Source: Nocardia acididurans
Lineage (GTDB): Bacteria > Actinomycetota > Actinomycetes > Mycobacteriales > Mycobacteriaceae
Reading direction: 5' to 3'
Assembly (NCBI RefSeq): GCF_016741815.1
Contig: NZ_JAERRJ010000004.1
Location: 186,001 to 250,000 of the forward strand
Length of the DNA stretch: 64,000 nt
This document shows positions 53,723 through 63,656 of the stretch, one piece after another. The position numbers were made by a program, and so were the translations under genes. Every line of letters begins with the position of its first letter. Position 1 is the stretch's first letter. The notes under the pieces were generated by a model that was not told the DNA's origin, ran no database searches, and was given only the letters and a program-made list of their open reading frames with translations.

Positions 53723-54856
53723 TCAGGCGCGGATGTTCAGGCCGACCTTCTGGAATTCCTTGAGGTCGCAGTAGCCGGTCTTGGCCATCGAACGACGCAG
53801 GCCGCCAACCAGATTCAGCGAGCCGAACGGATCGTTGGAAGGTCCGTTCAGCACCTGGTCCAGCGACACTCGCTCCTCGTCGATGCCATACGGCAGCACC
53901 GCGCCACGCGGCACCGAAGGATGCGCGGCGGCCGACGGCCAGTACCAGCCCCGGCCCGGGGCCTCGCTGGCCAGCGTCAGCGGCACGCCCAGCATCACCG
54001 CGTCCGCACCGCAGGCGATCGCCTTGGCGATATGCCCCGAGGTGAGGATGTCGCCGTCCGCGATGACGTGCACGTAGCGGCCGCCGGTCTCGTCCAGGTA
54101 GTCGCGCCGCGCCGCGGCGGCGTCGGCGATGGCGGTGGCCATCGGCACGCCGATGCCCAGCACCTCACCGGTGGTGGTCGCGCCCTGCATGGAGCCGTAG
54201 CCCACGATGACGCCCGCCGCGCCCGTGCGCATGAGGTGCAGCGCGGTCCGGTGATCGGACACGCCGCCCGCGACCACCGGCACATCCAGCTCGGCGATGA
54301 AAGTCTTGAGGTTCAACGGTTCCCCGTCTCCCACATGCTCGGCGGAGATGATGGTGCCGTGCACGACCAGCAGGTCGATGCCGGCCTGCACCAGCGCCGG
54401 GGTCAGCGCGCGAGCGTTCTGCGGGCTCACGCGCACGGCGGTGGTGACGCCCGCGGCGCGCACCTCGCCGACCGCCGCGGCCAGCAGATCGGCCTGCATC
54501 GGCGCGGCGTGCAACTGCTGCAGCAGCGCGACGGCGGCCTCGGTGCCTTCCTTCTCCGCGACCTCGGTCAGCTGCTGGATCTTGGACTCGACATCCGCGT
54601 GCCGGGCCCACAGCCCCTCACCGTTGATGACGCCCAGGCCACCGGCCTTACCGAGCTCGATGGCGAACCGCGGCGACACCAGCGCGTCGGTCGGATGAGC
54701 CAGGAACGGGATCTCGAAGCGGTACGCGTCGAGCTGCCACGCCAGCGACACCTGCTTGGACGAACGCGTCCGCCGGGACGGCACGATGTCGATGTCGTCC
54801 AATTCGTATGTGCGCCGGGCAGTCCGCCCCATGCCGATCTCGACCATGTCGCGCAT
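53723..54856 (-). CDS. guaB3: GuaB3 family IMP dehydrogenase-related protein
   Basis: A 377-residue TIM-barrel protein of the GuaB3 family conserved in actinobacteria, without CBS domains. The start region MVEIGMGRTARRTYELDDID, GGLGVINGEGLWARHADVE, VVAGGVSDHRTALHLMRTGA and GLRRSMAKTGYCDLKEFQKV align with M. tuberculosis Rv3410c. The canonical GSICTTR loop of IMPDH is not present in that form, so its activity differs or is weaker. The ATG at 54856 has GAGAGGAAA upstream. It follows guaB2 on the same strand (73-bp gap), probably in one operon. Confidence 0.94.
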   Translation of the reverse strand: MRDMVEIGMGRTARRTYELDDIDIVPSRRTRSSKQVSLAWQLDAYRFEIPFLAHPTDALVSPRFAIELGKAGGLGVINGEGLWARHADVESKIQQLTEVAEKEGTEAAVALLQQLHAAPMQADLLAAAVGEVRAAGVTTAVRVSPQNARALTPALVQAGIDLLVVHGTIISAEHVGDGEPLNLKTFIAELDVPVVAGGVSDHRTALHLMRTGAAGVIVGYGSMQGATTTGEVLGIGVPMATAIADAAAARRDYLDETGGRYVHVIADGDILTSGHIAKAIACGADAVMLGVPLTLASEAPGRGWYWPSAAAHPSVPRGAVLPYGIDEERVSLDQVLNGPSNDPFGSLNLVGGLRRSMAKTGYCDLKEFQKVGLNIRA

Positions 54857-54929
54857 CGCAGATCATTTCCTCTCTATGTCCGGACACGACAAACCGGTCC
54901 GCGGTAACTCCGCGAACCGGTCATATCGC

Positions 54930-56841
<1,912 letters not shown>

Positions 56842-57255
56842 GTGCGTGACCATCTACCACCTGGCTTGCCGCCGGATCCATTCGCCGGAGACCCCTCCGA
56901 CCCGTCGGCCGCGCTCGATGCCATCGAGCCGGGGGAACCGCTGGATCCTCACGAGCGCCTAGCGGTCGAGGAGGATCTCGCCGACCTCGCGGTGTACGAG
57001 GCGCTGCTGGCCCACCGCGGCATCCGCGGACTCGTGGTCAGCTGCGAGGACTGCCGACAGGACCATTACCACGATTGGGATATGTTGCGCGCCAACCTCC
57101 TCCAGCTACTGGTGGACGGCACGGTGCGCCCGCACGAGCCCGCCTACGATCCGACCCCGGAGGCCTACGTCACGTGGGACTACTGCCGCGGGTATGCGGA
57201 CGCCTCGATGAACGAGGCGCTGCACGGCGACGGGTTCGACGGATTCGACATCTGA
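56842..57255 (+). CDS. DUF5319 family protein (Rv3412-like)
   Basis: A 137-residue soluble acidic protein nearly collinear with M. tuberculosis Rv3412 from the start VRDHLPPGLPPDPFAGDP. It includes LADLAVYEALLAHRGIRGLV, the Cys motif CEDCRQDHYHDWDMLRANLL and TWDYCRGYADASMNEALHG. The CxxC-like pair with nearby His residues could bind a metal (inference). It is divergent from guaB2, as in mycobacteria. Its function is not established. Confidence 0.9.
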   Translation: MRDHLPPGLPPDPFAGDPSDPSAALDAIEPGEPLDPHERLAVEEDLADLAVYEALLAHRGIRGLVVSCEDCRQDHYHDWDMLRANLLQLLVDGTVRPHEPAYDPTPEAYVTWDYCRGYADASMNEALHGDGFDGFDI

Positions 57256-57279
57256 GTCCGATGCACTGAGCAACGGCAT

Positions 57280-57311
57280 CGGGCCTGCATTCCACCCGGA
57301 ATGCAGGCCCG
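57280..57311. terminator. Bidirectional terminator between DUF5319 and rsdA genes
   Basis: CGGGCCTGCATTCC and GGAATGCAGGCCCG form a perfect 14-bp stem around ACCC, followed by TTCCTATT. It lies 25 nt past the DUF5319 stop and 68 nt from the rsdA stop. Confidence 0.88.
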
Positions 57312-57378
57312 TTCCTATTGCCGCACAAAGAAAGCCGACCGCCACTCGGCGATCGGACTATGCCTCAGCTGATTTCGC

Positions 57379-58533
57379 TCACGGAGTTCCACCGGAGTTG
57401 GGCACGGTCGGCGGCACGATCCCCCCGTTGGTGGGAAGCGAATTCCCGGACGGCACCACCGGCGCCACCGAGATCGGCTTCTCCACCGTGGGCGGATTCG
57501 CGGGGACTTCACCAGCCGGAGGCACCGTGATCTCCGGTGCCCCCGTCTGCTGTCCGCCGGTGGGCTCACCGGCCGGTGTCGAGATGTTCCCGCCGTTGGT
57601 CGGCGGCGTGGCCGGATCGGTCGTCGGCGGTGTGGTGACCACCGGAGGCGTCACCGGCAGGGTGGTCACGCCACCCGTGGTGCCGCCCGGCGTGGTGCCG
57701 CCACCGGTATTCGGGTCGGTGGGATCGACGCCGAGGATCCGCGGATCGGTGGTCGTGCCGCCGCTACCGCCCTGATTCGGCACGGTCGTTTCCTTCGGCG
57801 GCGTGGTGACCTGGCCCGGGGGCGTGGTCGGCGCGCTCGGATCGATCGACTTGGCCACCTCGGGAGCCACCGTCGCCAGCGTGGTCAGCAACTGCTGCCA
57901 CTGATCCTGCAGCTTGTCCTTCTTGCCCGGATCATTGACCTGGCCGACATTGCTCGCCGCCCGCTCCATGTACGGCGCGGCCAGCTCCGGCTTGCCCTCG
58001 CTGATGTACTGCTTGGCAGTCGCCAGATCGTCGTCGGCCAACTGCACCACCGTGCTCTGGGCCTGCTCGCTGAACACGACCTCCTTGACCCGCCACAGCG
58101 GATCCCCGGGCGCCGCACTGTACGAGAACGCCGTCATGCCGCCGATCACCAGGGCGATCGCCGCGGCCGCGCCGGCGATAGGACGCAGCAGCCGTAGTCG
58201 CCCACCCGTATGCGCACTGATTCGCGCCTGCCGGGCGCCTATCTCTTGATTGACCGCTGCGACAACGGCATCCAGGTCCGGTCCGGCCGGCATCGGCTCG
58301 GCAAGGATCTCCGCCCGCCAGTTCGCCAGCAACGCCGCGAGCTGATATTCCTCCTCGGTACCCGTCTGCACGGGACCGTCGCCGGAGATGGCATCGATCA
58401 GAGCGTCATCACGGCGGACCGCCGTAATGTCCACCGGCCCGGTGTCACCGGACGCCTCGGCGTAGGGACCGCTGTTGTGCGATCCAGATCGCGCCTTCCA
58501 GTCGCCCCGACCGCGCTCGCCATCCCTAGCCAT
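57379..58533 (-). CDS. rsdA: Anti-sigma-D factor RsdA
   Basis: A 384-residue single-pass membrane protein. The cytoplasmic N-terminus has the sigma-D-binding region, with DITAVRRDDALIDAISGDGP and LAALLANWRAEILAEPMPAG (about 35-85). A TM helix lies at about 117-138 (IAGAAAAIALVIGGMTAFSY), and extracytoplasmic helices contain DDLATAKQYISEGKPELAAP. A Pro/Thr/Gly-rich tail fills about 225-384 (much longer than in M. tuberculosis Rv3413c). The ATG at 58533 overlaps the sigD stop by 8 nt. RsdA holds SigD until proteolysis releases it (known for the family). Confidence 0.9.
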   Translation of the reverse strand: MARDGERGRGDWKARSGSHNSGPYAEASGDTGPVDITAVRRDDALIDAISGDGPVQTGTEEEYQLAALLANWRAEILAEPMPAGPDLDAVVAAVNQEIGARQARISAHTGGRLRLLRPIAGAAAAIALVIGGMTAFSYSAAPGDPLWRVKEVVFSEQAQSTVVQLADDDLATAKQYISEGKPELAAPYMERAASNVGQVNDPGKKDKLQDQWQQLLTTLATVAPEVAKSIDPSAPTTPPGQVTTPPKETTVPNQGGSGGTTTDPRILGVDPTDPNTGGGTTPGGTTGGVTTLPVTPPVVTTPPTTDPATPPTNGGNISTPAGEPTGGQQTGAPEITVPPAGEVPANPPTVEKPISVAPVVPSGNSLPTNGGIVPPTVPNSGGTP

Positions 58534-59140
58534 ACATTTCACCTGCCCTCGCCACTTGAGACTTGAGTTTCGCGAGTGCCCGGTGCTGGGCGACTCGTAT
58601 AGCACCCGCCGTACTGCCCACGGCGACTGCGGTTTCTTCAGCTGACAGACCCATGACCAGGCGGAGGATCAGGATTTCTCGATGCTTCTCCGGAAGCGTC
58701 GCCAGCAATGCGTTCATCTGGCGACTGGTTTCGGATTCGAGAGCTCGCTGCTCCGGCCCCTGGTCGGTGGATATGACATCCGGTACTTCGGCCATGGCGT
58801 CCGCCTTGTTACGGGCGGAATTTCGATGGGCGTCGGCGACTTTGTGCGAGGCGATGCCGTAGACGAAGGCCATGAATGGTCGGCCCTGATCCTGATACCG
58901 AGGCAGGGCTGTCATGACGGCCAGACAAACCTCCTGCGCCACGTCGTCCGCGGAGAGCTGGCCTCTTTCGGCCGACCCGATGCGCGCGCGGCAATACCGC
59001 ACCACCAGTGGGCGGATGCTCTCCAGTACCTGGGCTAGAGCAGCCCGGTCGCCCTGCGCTGCGGCAGCGACGACTGCGGGGTCCAACTCCTCACCCGTGT
59101 TGTTCATCGTCAGAGCTGTTCCTGGCGTTACGAGTGGCAC
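58526..59140 (-). CDS. sigD: RNA polymerase sigma factor SigD
   Basis: A sigma-70-family ECF factor of up to 204 residues. Region 2 contains LSADDVAQEVCLAVMTALPR, YQDQGRPFMAFVYGIASHKV and ADAHRNSARNKA. Region 4 contains LPEKHREILILRLVMGLSAE and GAIRVAQHRALAKLKSQVA. The sequence and the overlap with rsdA match Rv3414c/Rv3413c. The start may be GTG 59140 or ATG 59107; the conserved part begins after the latter. In mycobacteria SigD controls ribosomal, lipid and post-starvation genes. Confidence 0.93.
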   Translation of the reverse strand: MPLVTPGTALTMNNTGEELDPAVVAAAAQGDRAALAQVLESIRPLVVRYCRARIGSAERGQLSADDVAQEVCLAVMTALPRYQDQGRPFMAFVYGIASHKVADAHRNSARNKADAMAEVPDVISTDQGPEQRALESETSRQMNALLATLPEKHREILILRLVMGLSAEETAVAVGSTAGAIRVAQHRALAKLKSQVARAGEMYG

Positions 59141-59241
59141 ATCGGCGGGAGGGCCGGTGCTTCCGCGGAGGGGCGGAACGGTCCAACAATAGCGGCTGTC
59201 GCATCGACGCCACCCTTTACGGGGTCACCTTTGGGAAGTGT

Positions 59242-60216
59242 TCAAGGGGTGCCCAGAGTGTCCGTGGCGGAGCGCAATCGACCGCCGCGAAGGGCCAGCA
59301 AACCAGCGCATTCGGCGGCCTCGGACGCGCCGTCGGAGGCCGGATCCACGCCCGAACGCAGCATCGCGCAGGCCCATCGCAGCGGCAGCAGGTCGTACTC
59401 GCGACACTGCGACGCGACGGTGGCGGCGAGGGCGCGGGACCGCTCGAGATCCCCGGTGGCGGCGCAGGCGGCCGCGACGAGTAGCCGGGATTTCACCTGG
59501 TGACGGACCGAGGGCGCGCGCTCGGCGAGGGCGAGCGCGGTTTCCGCGTGGGCGAGGGCGGGGTCCGGGGACAGCGGTTCGGAGAGCTCATCGCCGGCGC
59601 GCCGGGCCGGGGGCGCGATCAGCTGCGAGTCCGGGGCCGACAGCGCGGTCTCGGCAGCCACCCAGTGCAGGCGGATGCGCTGGCGCCATCCGGCCTCCGG
59701 GGCGGCGAGATGGGCGTCGATATGGGTGTGGCAACGGGTCAGCAGCCGGGCCGCGAGGGCCGGGCGAGCGGTGCCGAGAGCGTCCGCGGCCAGGCCCGTC
59801 AACGCGTCGCAAACGGCTTGGGCGCGAGCGATATCCGCTTCGACGGTCGCGGGCGCGGTCACCGGGCCCGCGAGAGCGAGGGCGGCGGCGCGGCCATCTG
59901 CGACAGCGGCGTATGCGTGCCAGCCGAGTTGCCGCAGGAGAGAGCCCTCGGTGCTGTGGGTGAGCGAGCGCAGCGCCGGATCGGTCGCGGCGCGGCGGGC
60001 GCGGGCGAGTTCGGCGCGGGCGGCGGCATAGTGCCCGACACCGCCGAGAGCGACGGCGCGCAGCCAGGATTCGGTGGCGTCGGTCGCCGCGGGCAATCCC
60101 GTGGCAGCGGCGGCGGGCGCATTGCCGAAAGCCGACTCGGCGAGTGGGGAGTTCACATCGGGCACAGGCACTGCCGCACTGTAACCAGCCCGGGGCGGAT
60201 GAACATCAGCCGCCAT
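59242..60216 (-). CDS. Rv3415c-like hypothetical protein, TPR-like
   Basis: A 324-residue Ala/Leu/Arg-rich helical protein of TPR-like character: repeated helix pairs such as LGGVGHYAAARAELARARRA, LLTRCHTHIDAHLAAPEAGW and LVAAACAATGDLERSRALAA. It occupies the place of M. tuberculosis Rv3415c between sigD and whiB3. It lies 101 bp upstream of sigD on the same strand, so co-expression is possible. The role is unknown; scaffold or regulator of the sigma/WhiB pair is speculation. Confidence 0.8.
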   Translation of the reverse strand: MAADVHPPRAGYSAAVPVPDVNSPLAESAFGNAPAAAATGLPAATDATESWLRAVALGGVGHYAAARAELARARRAATDPALRSLTHSTEGSLLRQLGWHAYAAVADGRAAALALAGPVTAPATVEADIARAQAVCDALTGLAADALGTARPALAARLLTRCHTHIDAHLAAPEAGWRQRIRLHWVAAETALSAPDSQLIAPPARRAGDELSEPLSPDPALAHAETALALAERAPSVRHQVKSRLLVAAACAATGDLERSRALAATVASQCREYDLLPLRWACAMLRSGVDPASDGASEAAECAGLLALRGGRLRSATDTLGTP

Positions 60217-60781
60217 AGCATAGATACTCAGCTACCTTTCAGCATTCGCAAGCGGCATTGTGTTTCCACTCCGTAAATTGCTGCTCGCTATCGCCTAGCA
60301 CGCCCGTAAGAAATTCGTATGGCGTTTCGCGCTATTAACCTGGGCGCCTTGATCCGGCCATCTCTACCGCACTCAGGGCGGGATGCGCAATGGGCGAGAT
60401 CACGACGATCGCCACTCGGGCATAGCTCCGATTGCACGCATTCGCGTACGAAAAGGCCGTTCTACCTGTCGGTTTGACAACTCGGAGTGGCTATCACGGA
60501 GGCCGCGGGCTGCTGGGCAACCGATCAGTATCACCACAGATCGCCCGATTTGTAAATAGCGTCGATGTTAATTCTCAAATGCACTGCTATTCGGATCGCA
60601 GCGGATCGAACTATTGACTCGATTTCGTTGTCCGTCCTAACGTACGACATCGCCATCGTCGGCGCTGATCGAAATTCGGCGGCGGCGGAGTGCGATCGCC
60701 GGGCACCGGCGATGCGGCCCACTGATTGCTCACCAGCACCGCTCGACAATGCCGACGAGCTCGCACCACGAGGAGTTCACC
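60217..60781. promoter_or_regulatory. Long whiB3 upstream region
   Basis: A 565-bp non-coding gap, visibly more AT-rich than its surroundings. TTGACT (60614-60619) and TAACGT (60638-60643), 18 bp apart, form a plausible sigma-A-type promoter. It would give a roughly 130-nt untranslated leader for whiB3. A lone TTGACA occurs at 60474-60479. Short open frames in it lack coding character. Confidence 0.5.
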
Positions 60782-61075
60782 ATGCCTATGCCGACCCACC
60801 TCCCCGGTCCCAACGCCGACGTCTGGGACTGGCAGATGCGCGGGTCCTGCCGCGGTCAGGACTCATCGGTCTTCTTTCATCCGGACGGTGAGCGGGGCCG
60901 TGCGCGATCCCAGCGCGAGATGCGAGCCAAAGAGATCTGCCGGCAGTGCCCGGTGCTGCTGCAGTGCCGGTCACACGCGCTGAAGGTGAGCGAGCCCTAC
61001 GGAATTTGGGGCGGCATGTCGGAGACCGAGCGCGAGATGCACGCCCGCCGGAACCGCCGCCGGGTGGTCGCCTAG
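60782..61075 (+). CDS. whiB3: WhiB3-type iron-sulfur regulator
   Basis: A 97-residue WhiB protein. The four 4Fe-4S ligands are Cys23 (RGSCRGQDSS), Cys53 and Cys56 (EICRQCPVLL) and Cys62. The turn GIWGG is at 74-78, followed by a basic tail (ARRNRRRVVA). FFHPDGERGRARSQREMRAK and the position beside the Rv3415c-like gene and groEL1 identify it as the WhiB3 orthologue. WhiB3 senses O2/NO and redox state and partners with the main sigma factor to control lipid metabolism in mycobacteria. The ATG at 60782 has GAGGAG 8 nt upstream. Confidence 0.93.
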   Translation: MPMPTHLPGPNADVWDWQMRGSCRGQDSSVFFHPDGERGRARSQREMRAKEICRQCPVLLQCRSHALKVSEPYGIWGGMSETEREMHARRNRRRVVA

Positions 61076-61382
61076 ATCGTCTTCCCACACCTGCGTGACG
61101 GGTGTGTACCAGCGGGGACGCTGAGGCGGCCCGGGAGTGTGAGTTCGGAAATTTTCCCATCCGCGTGGCGTGGCGTGCCGAATCTCTAGCAAACAACCGG
61201 CCACTGTCCCACCGAAGCCGGTTGCGACGGACTGGCGTACGGCGTGTCTCACCAGACGCGTTGCGGAGATTCGGTACAAATCGGAAAACCACTGCGCGAC
61301 AGTCGCTTTCCCGATACCCCCAACGGAAAGGAGGTTATAGCGGCACGCTACCCTCGTGGCCGATGACACAGAACGGAGCGTT
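61076..61382. promoter_or_regulatory. Promoter region of the SigK-like gene
   Basis: A 307-bp gap. TACCCT at 61349-61354 places the transcription start near 61361, and GGAG at 61375-61378 precedes the GTG at 61383. A GGAAAG about 18 bp before TACCCT resembles an ECF -35, but this is weak. Nothing else is recognisable. Confidence 0.45.
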
Positions 61383-62033
61383 GTGACAACGCGTCCGCCG
61401 GCCGCAGAGGGCGACTCGTTCCAGAGTTCGAGGGGCGAGCGGGTCGGAACACCGAGCGTGGACTCTGCGGTAACGGCGCGCGCAGCCGAAAGTCTCGAAC
61501 TCGCCGCACTTCTCGAACGCTGTGGGCAGTCCGACCAGCAGGCATTCGCCGAGCTGTACGACCGCACCTCGGCACGAGTGTTCGGCCTGGTCCTACGCGT
61601 GCTACACGATCCTGGATACGCGGAGGAGACCACTCAGGAGGTCTATCTCCAGATCTGGCGCACGGCAGCCAATTTCGACCAAGCCAAGGGCTCGGCGGTC
61701 ACCTGGTTGATGACCCTCGCCCATCGGCGCGCGGTCGATCGCGTGCGCGCCGAACAGGCGCATGCCCAGCGTGAGGTCGCCTATGGCACAAGCACTCTCG
61801 GTCACGAGTTCGACGAGGTGACCGAGGAGGTGGGACGTCGGCTGGAACAGCAGGCGGTCCTGCAGGGCTTGGCCACACTGACGGAGACGCAACGGGAAGC
61901 CATCTCCCTCGCCTACTTCGGTGGGCGCACATATGCCGAGGTAGCGGCATATCTGGGCGTAGGGTTACCTACCGTTAAGTCTCGTATACGAGACGGATTG
62001 ACACGACTCAAGAAAAGTTTGGGAGTGACGTGA
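61383..62033 (+). CDS. sigK: ECF sigma factor, SigK-like
   Basis: A 216-residue ECF sigma factor. Region 2 has ARVFGLVLRVLHDPGYAEET, TQEVYLQIWRTAANFDQAKG and TWLMTLAHRRAVDRVRAEQA, closely like M. tuberculosis SigK. Region 4 has LTETQREAISLAYFGGRTYA and GVGLPTVKSRIRDGLTRLKK. The GTG at 61383 is preferred to the GTG at 61356 because the TACCCT -10 box (61349-61354) would start the mRNA after 61356. The partner anti-sigma gene follows after 1 nt. In mycobacteria SigK controls redox-sensitive mpt70/mpt83-type secreted proteins. Confidence 0.85.
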   Translation: MTTRPPAAEGDSFQSSRGERVGTPSVDSAVTARAAESLELAALLERCGQSDQQAFAELYDRTSARVFGLVLRVLHDPGYAEETTQEVYLQIWRTAANFDQAKGSAVTWLMTLAHRRAVDRVRAEQAHAQREVAYGTSTLGHEFDEVTEEVGRRLEQQAVLQGLATLTETQREAISLAYFGGRTYAEVAAYLGVGLPTVKSRIRDGLTRLKKSLGVT

Positions 62034-62034
62034 G

Positions 62035-62346
62035 ATGAACGAAAGCCAGATCGATCTCGCGCACACTGTCGCGCTCGGATCGATCGGCGACGAAGATCAG
62101 CGCGCAGTGCAGGACATCCTGGATACCGACGACCCGGTACTGCGCGCGGACTTCACCCAGGAAGTGCAGCAGACCCGAGAAGCTCTCGCCCTGTTCGCGA
62201 CCGCGGCGGCCACGCCGCCGCCCGCCGCGCTCCGCGACCGCCTCCTCGCCGCCATTGCCACGGACCCGGCGCCGGCAACCGCAATCCATCACCACACCAC
62301 CTACCGCCCGGCCAACGGACGAAGTTCCCACCCCGTCCACGACTGA
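62035..62346 (+). CDS. Short RskA-like anti-sigma factor lacking TM and C-terminal domains
   Basis: A 103-residue protein. The N-terminus matches the sigma-binding domain of RskA (IDLAHTVALGSIGDEDQRAV, then VQQTREALALFATAAATPPP and ALRDRLLAAIAT). The coding frame stops after HHHTTYRPANGRSSHPVHD. The transmembrane helix and extracytoplasmic domain of full-length RskA (about 230 residues) are absent. I found no continuation in another frame downstream, so it looks like a naturally soluble form or an old deletion rather than a fresh frameshift. Translation is coupled to the sigma gene (1-nt gap). Confidence 0.75.
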   Translation: MNESQIDLAHTVALGSIGDEDQRAVQDILDTDDPVLRADFTQEVQQTREALALFATAAATPPPAALRDRLLAAIATDPAPATAIHHHTTYRPANGRSSHPVHD

Positions 62347-62485
62347 GGCGCTTTTTCGCAGCTCCGCGAATCCGGGCGCCCGCCCAGTTGGTTCCGCACC
62401 AATTACGGCAAACGTCCGGATCGCCACCAGTTTTCGCGCCCCTCCCGCCAGCCCACCCCGGCTGCGCCGGAAGCGCAAATGCAAG

Positions 62486-62518
62486 GCCCCTGAACAGGAT
62501 TCGCGTTCAGGGGCTTTT
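62486..62518 (+). terminator. Intrinsic terminator downstream of the sigma/anti-sigma pair
   Basis: GCCCCTGAAC and GTTCAGGGGC form a perfect 10-bp stem around a 9-nt loop, followed directly by TTTT. It lies about 140 nt after the anti-sigma stop. Confidence 0.88.
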
Positions 62519-62612
62519 CCGTGCCGAACTCCGGGTCTGGGCGCGCGCGGACCGCGACTGCTAGCGTCGAGGGCTGTTGCATCACCGTTTCAGTTCGGGG
62601 GGAGAAGGTTTC

Positions 62613-63593
62613 ATGTCGCTACGCGCGCTGACCGAGTTCATCCAGCGGCAGACCGAAGCGGCGGAGATCCAGTCCATCGAAAGCGGCCGCGGACTGTGGC
62701 TGCCACCCGACGCCGGCGCCGAAGTCGGCGAGATGATGTCGGCCCGGACACCCGCGGAACTCACCGCGTCCGTCGTCGAACTACGCAACCTCATGCCCGG
62801 CGGAGACCTGTTCCACAATGCCGTGCTCGCGCTCCTGTGCGGATCGCTGGTGGAGAACGGGGCCGACGCGGGCGGCGCCATCGACGCCACCCTGGAACTG
62901 CTCGTACGGCAACTGGACGCCTTCGCCGAACGGCCCGACGCCGAGGTGCTGGCGGCGAGCCGGTTGAGCTTCCCCGCGGCCATGACGATGCTCAGCCGAT
63001 CCAGGGAGACGCGCAAACGGTGGCGGGAACGCCCCGACGTGATGGAACGGCTGGACGAGCTCGAGGACAACGACTTCGTGCCGTTCTTCCTGCGCGAGAT
63101 CTTCACCCTGCACGACGACTTCGAGATCCTGCTGCTCGATCCGAAGAACCGGCGGGCCTTCCGATTCCGGCTGATCGCGGTGCGGGACCGGCTGTATCAC
63201 GCCTACGCGCTGCTCCAGGACGCCCTGCTGCGCCATGCCGGACCGGGCTACCTCGACGCCGAACCCGTCGATCCGGACGCGGTGAACTACGCGCGCAATA
63301 CCGGGCTGGACTACAGCGACCCGGGCGCGTGGGAGCGCATCCGCGATCATCAGCGCTTCAATTTCGCCTACCCCGGCGGCCTGTTCATGCCGGGCTCTGC
63401 TTCACCCCTGGAGCTGCCGCAGCTGGACGGAATCCCGTTCCTGGTGGTCGAACCCAAGCTGACGCATTTCGGATGGCAGCCGTCGAATATGTATCCCGTT
63501 CTGCACGAGGCGCTGCGGGCGTCCGCGGAGCTGATCGAGGAACTCGACCCGGCGGCCGCCGAGGGCCTGCTGGCCCGCTGCGGCCTGGCCTGA
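62613..63593 (+). CDS. Hypothetical protein of unknown function (326 residues)
   Basis: A soluble, acidic, mostly helical protein with no signal peptide or TM helix. Notable segments: IESGRGLWLPPDAGAEVGEM, LMPGGDLFHNAVLALLCGSL, LDELEDNDFVPFFLREIFTL, ILLLDPKNRRAFRFRLIAVR and LPQLDGIPFLVVEPKLTHFG. The start ATG has GGGGGGAGAAGG upstream. It is bounded on both sides by hairpin terminators, so it is transcribed alone. I do not recognise the family. It could be a Nocardia-restricted protein. Confidence 0.75.
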   Translation: MSLRALTEFIQRQTEAAEIQSIESGRGLWLPPDAGAEVGEMMSARTPAELTASVVELRNLMPGGDLFHNAVLALLCGSLVENGADAGGAIDATLELLVRQLDAFAERPDAEVLAASRLSFPAAMTMLSRSRETRKRWRERPDVMERLDELEDNDFVPFFLREIFTLHDDFEILLLDPKNRRAFRFRLIAVRDRLYHAYALLQDALLRHAGPGYLDAEPVDPDAVNYARNTGLDYSDPGAWERIRDHQRFNFAYPGGLFMPGSASPLELPQLDGIPFLVVEPKLTHFGWQPSNMYPVLHEALRASAELIEELDPAAAEGLLARCGLA

Positions 63594-63600
63594 CGCGAAA

Positions 63601-63629
63601 GCCCCCGGACACGGTGCGTGTCCGGGGGC
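63601..63629. terminator. Bidirectional terminator between the unknown gene and groEL
   Basis: GCCCCCGGACAC and GTGTCCGGGGGC form a perfect 12-bp stem around GGTGC. On the minus strand it is followed by TTTCGC, serving groEL; it lies 8 nt past the stop of the plus-strand gene. Confidence 0.88.
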
Positions 63630-63656
63630 CTGTCGCTTCGCTCAGCGAGACCGCAC

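Noticed and set aside
59500-60276. Plus-strand frame opposite the Rv3415c-like gene
   Set aside because: The minus-strand product matches the position and helical character of Rv3415c; the plus frame is low-complexity Gly/Arg/Ala.
60432-60617. 61-codon frame upstream of whiB3
   Set aside because: Poor coding composition, no ribosome-binding site, and it overlaps the putative whiB3 promoter.
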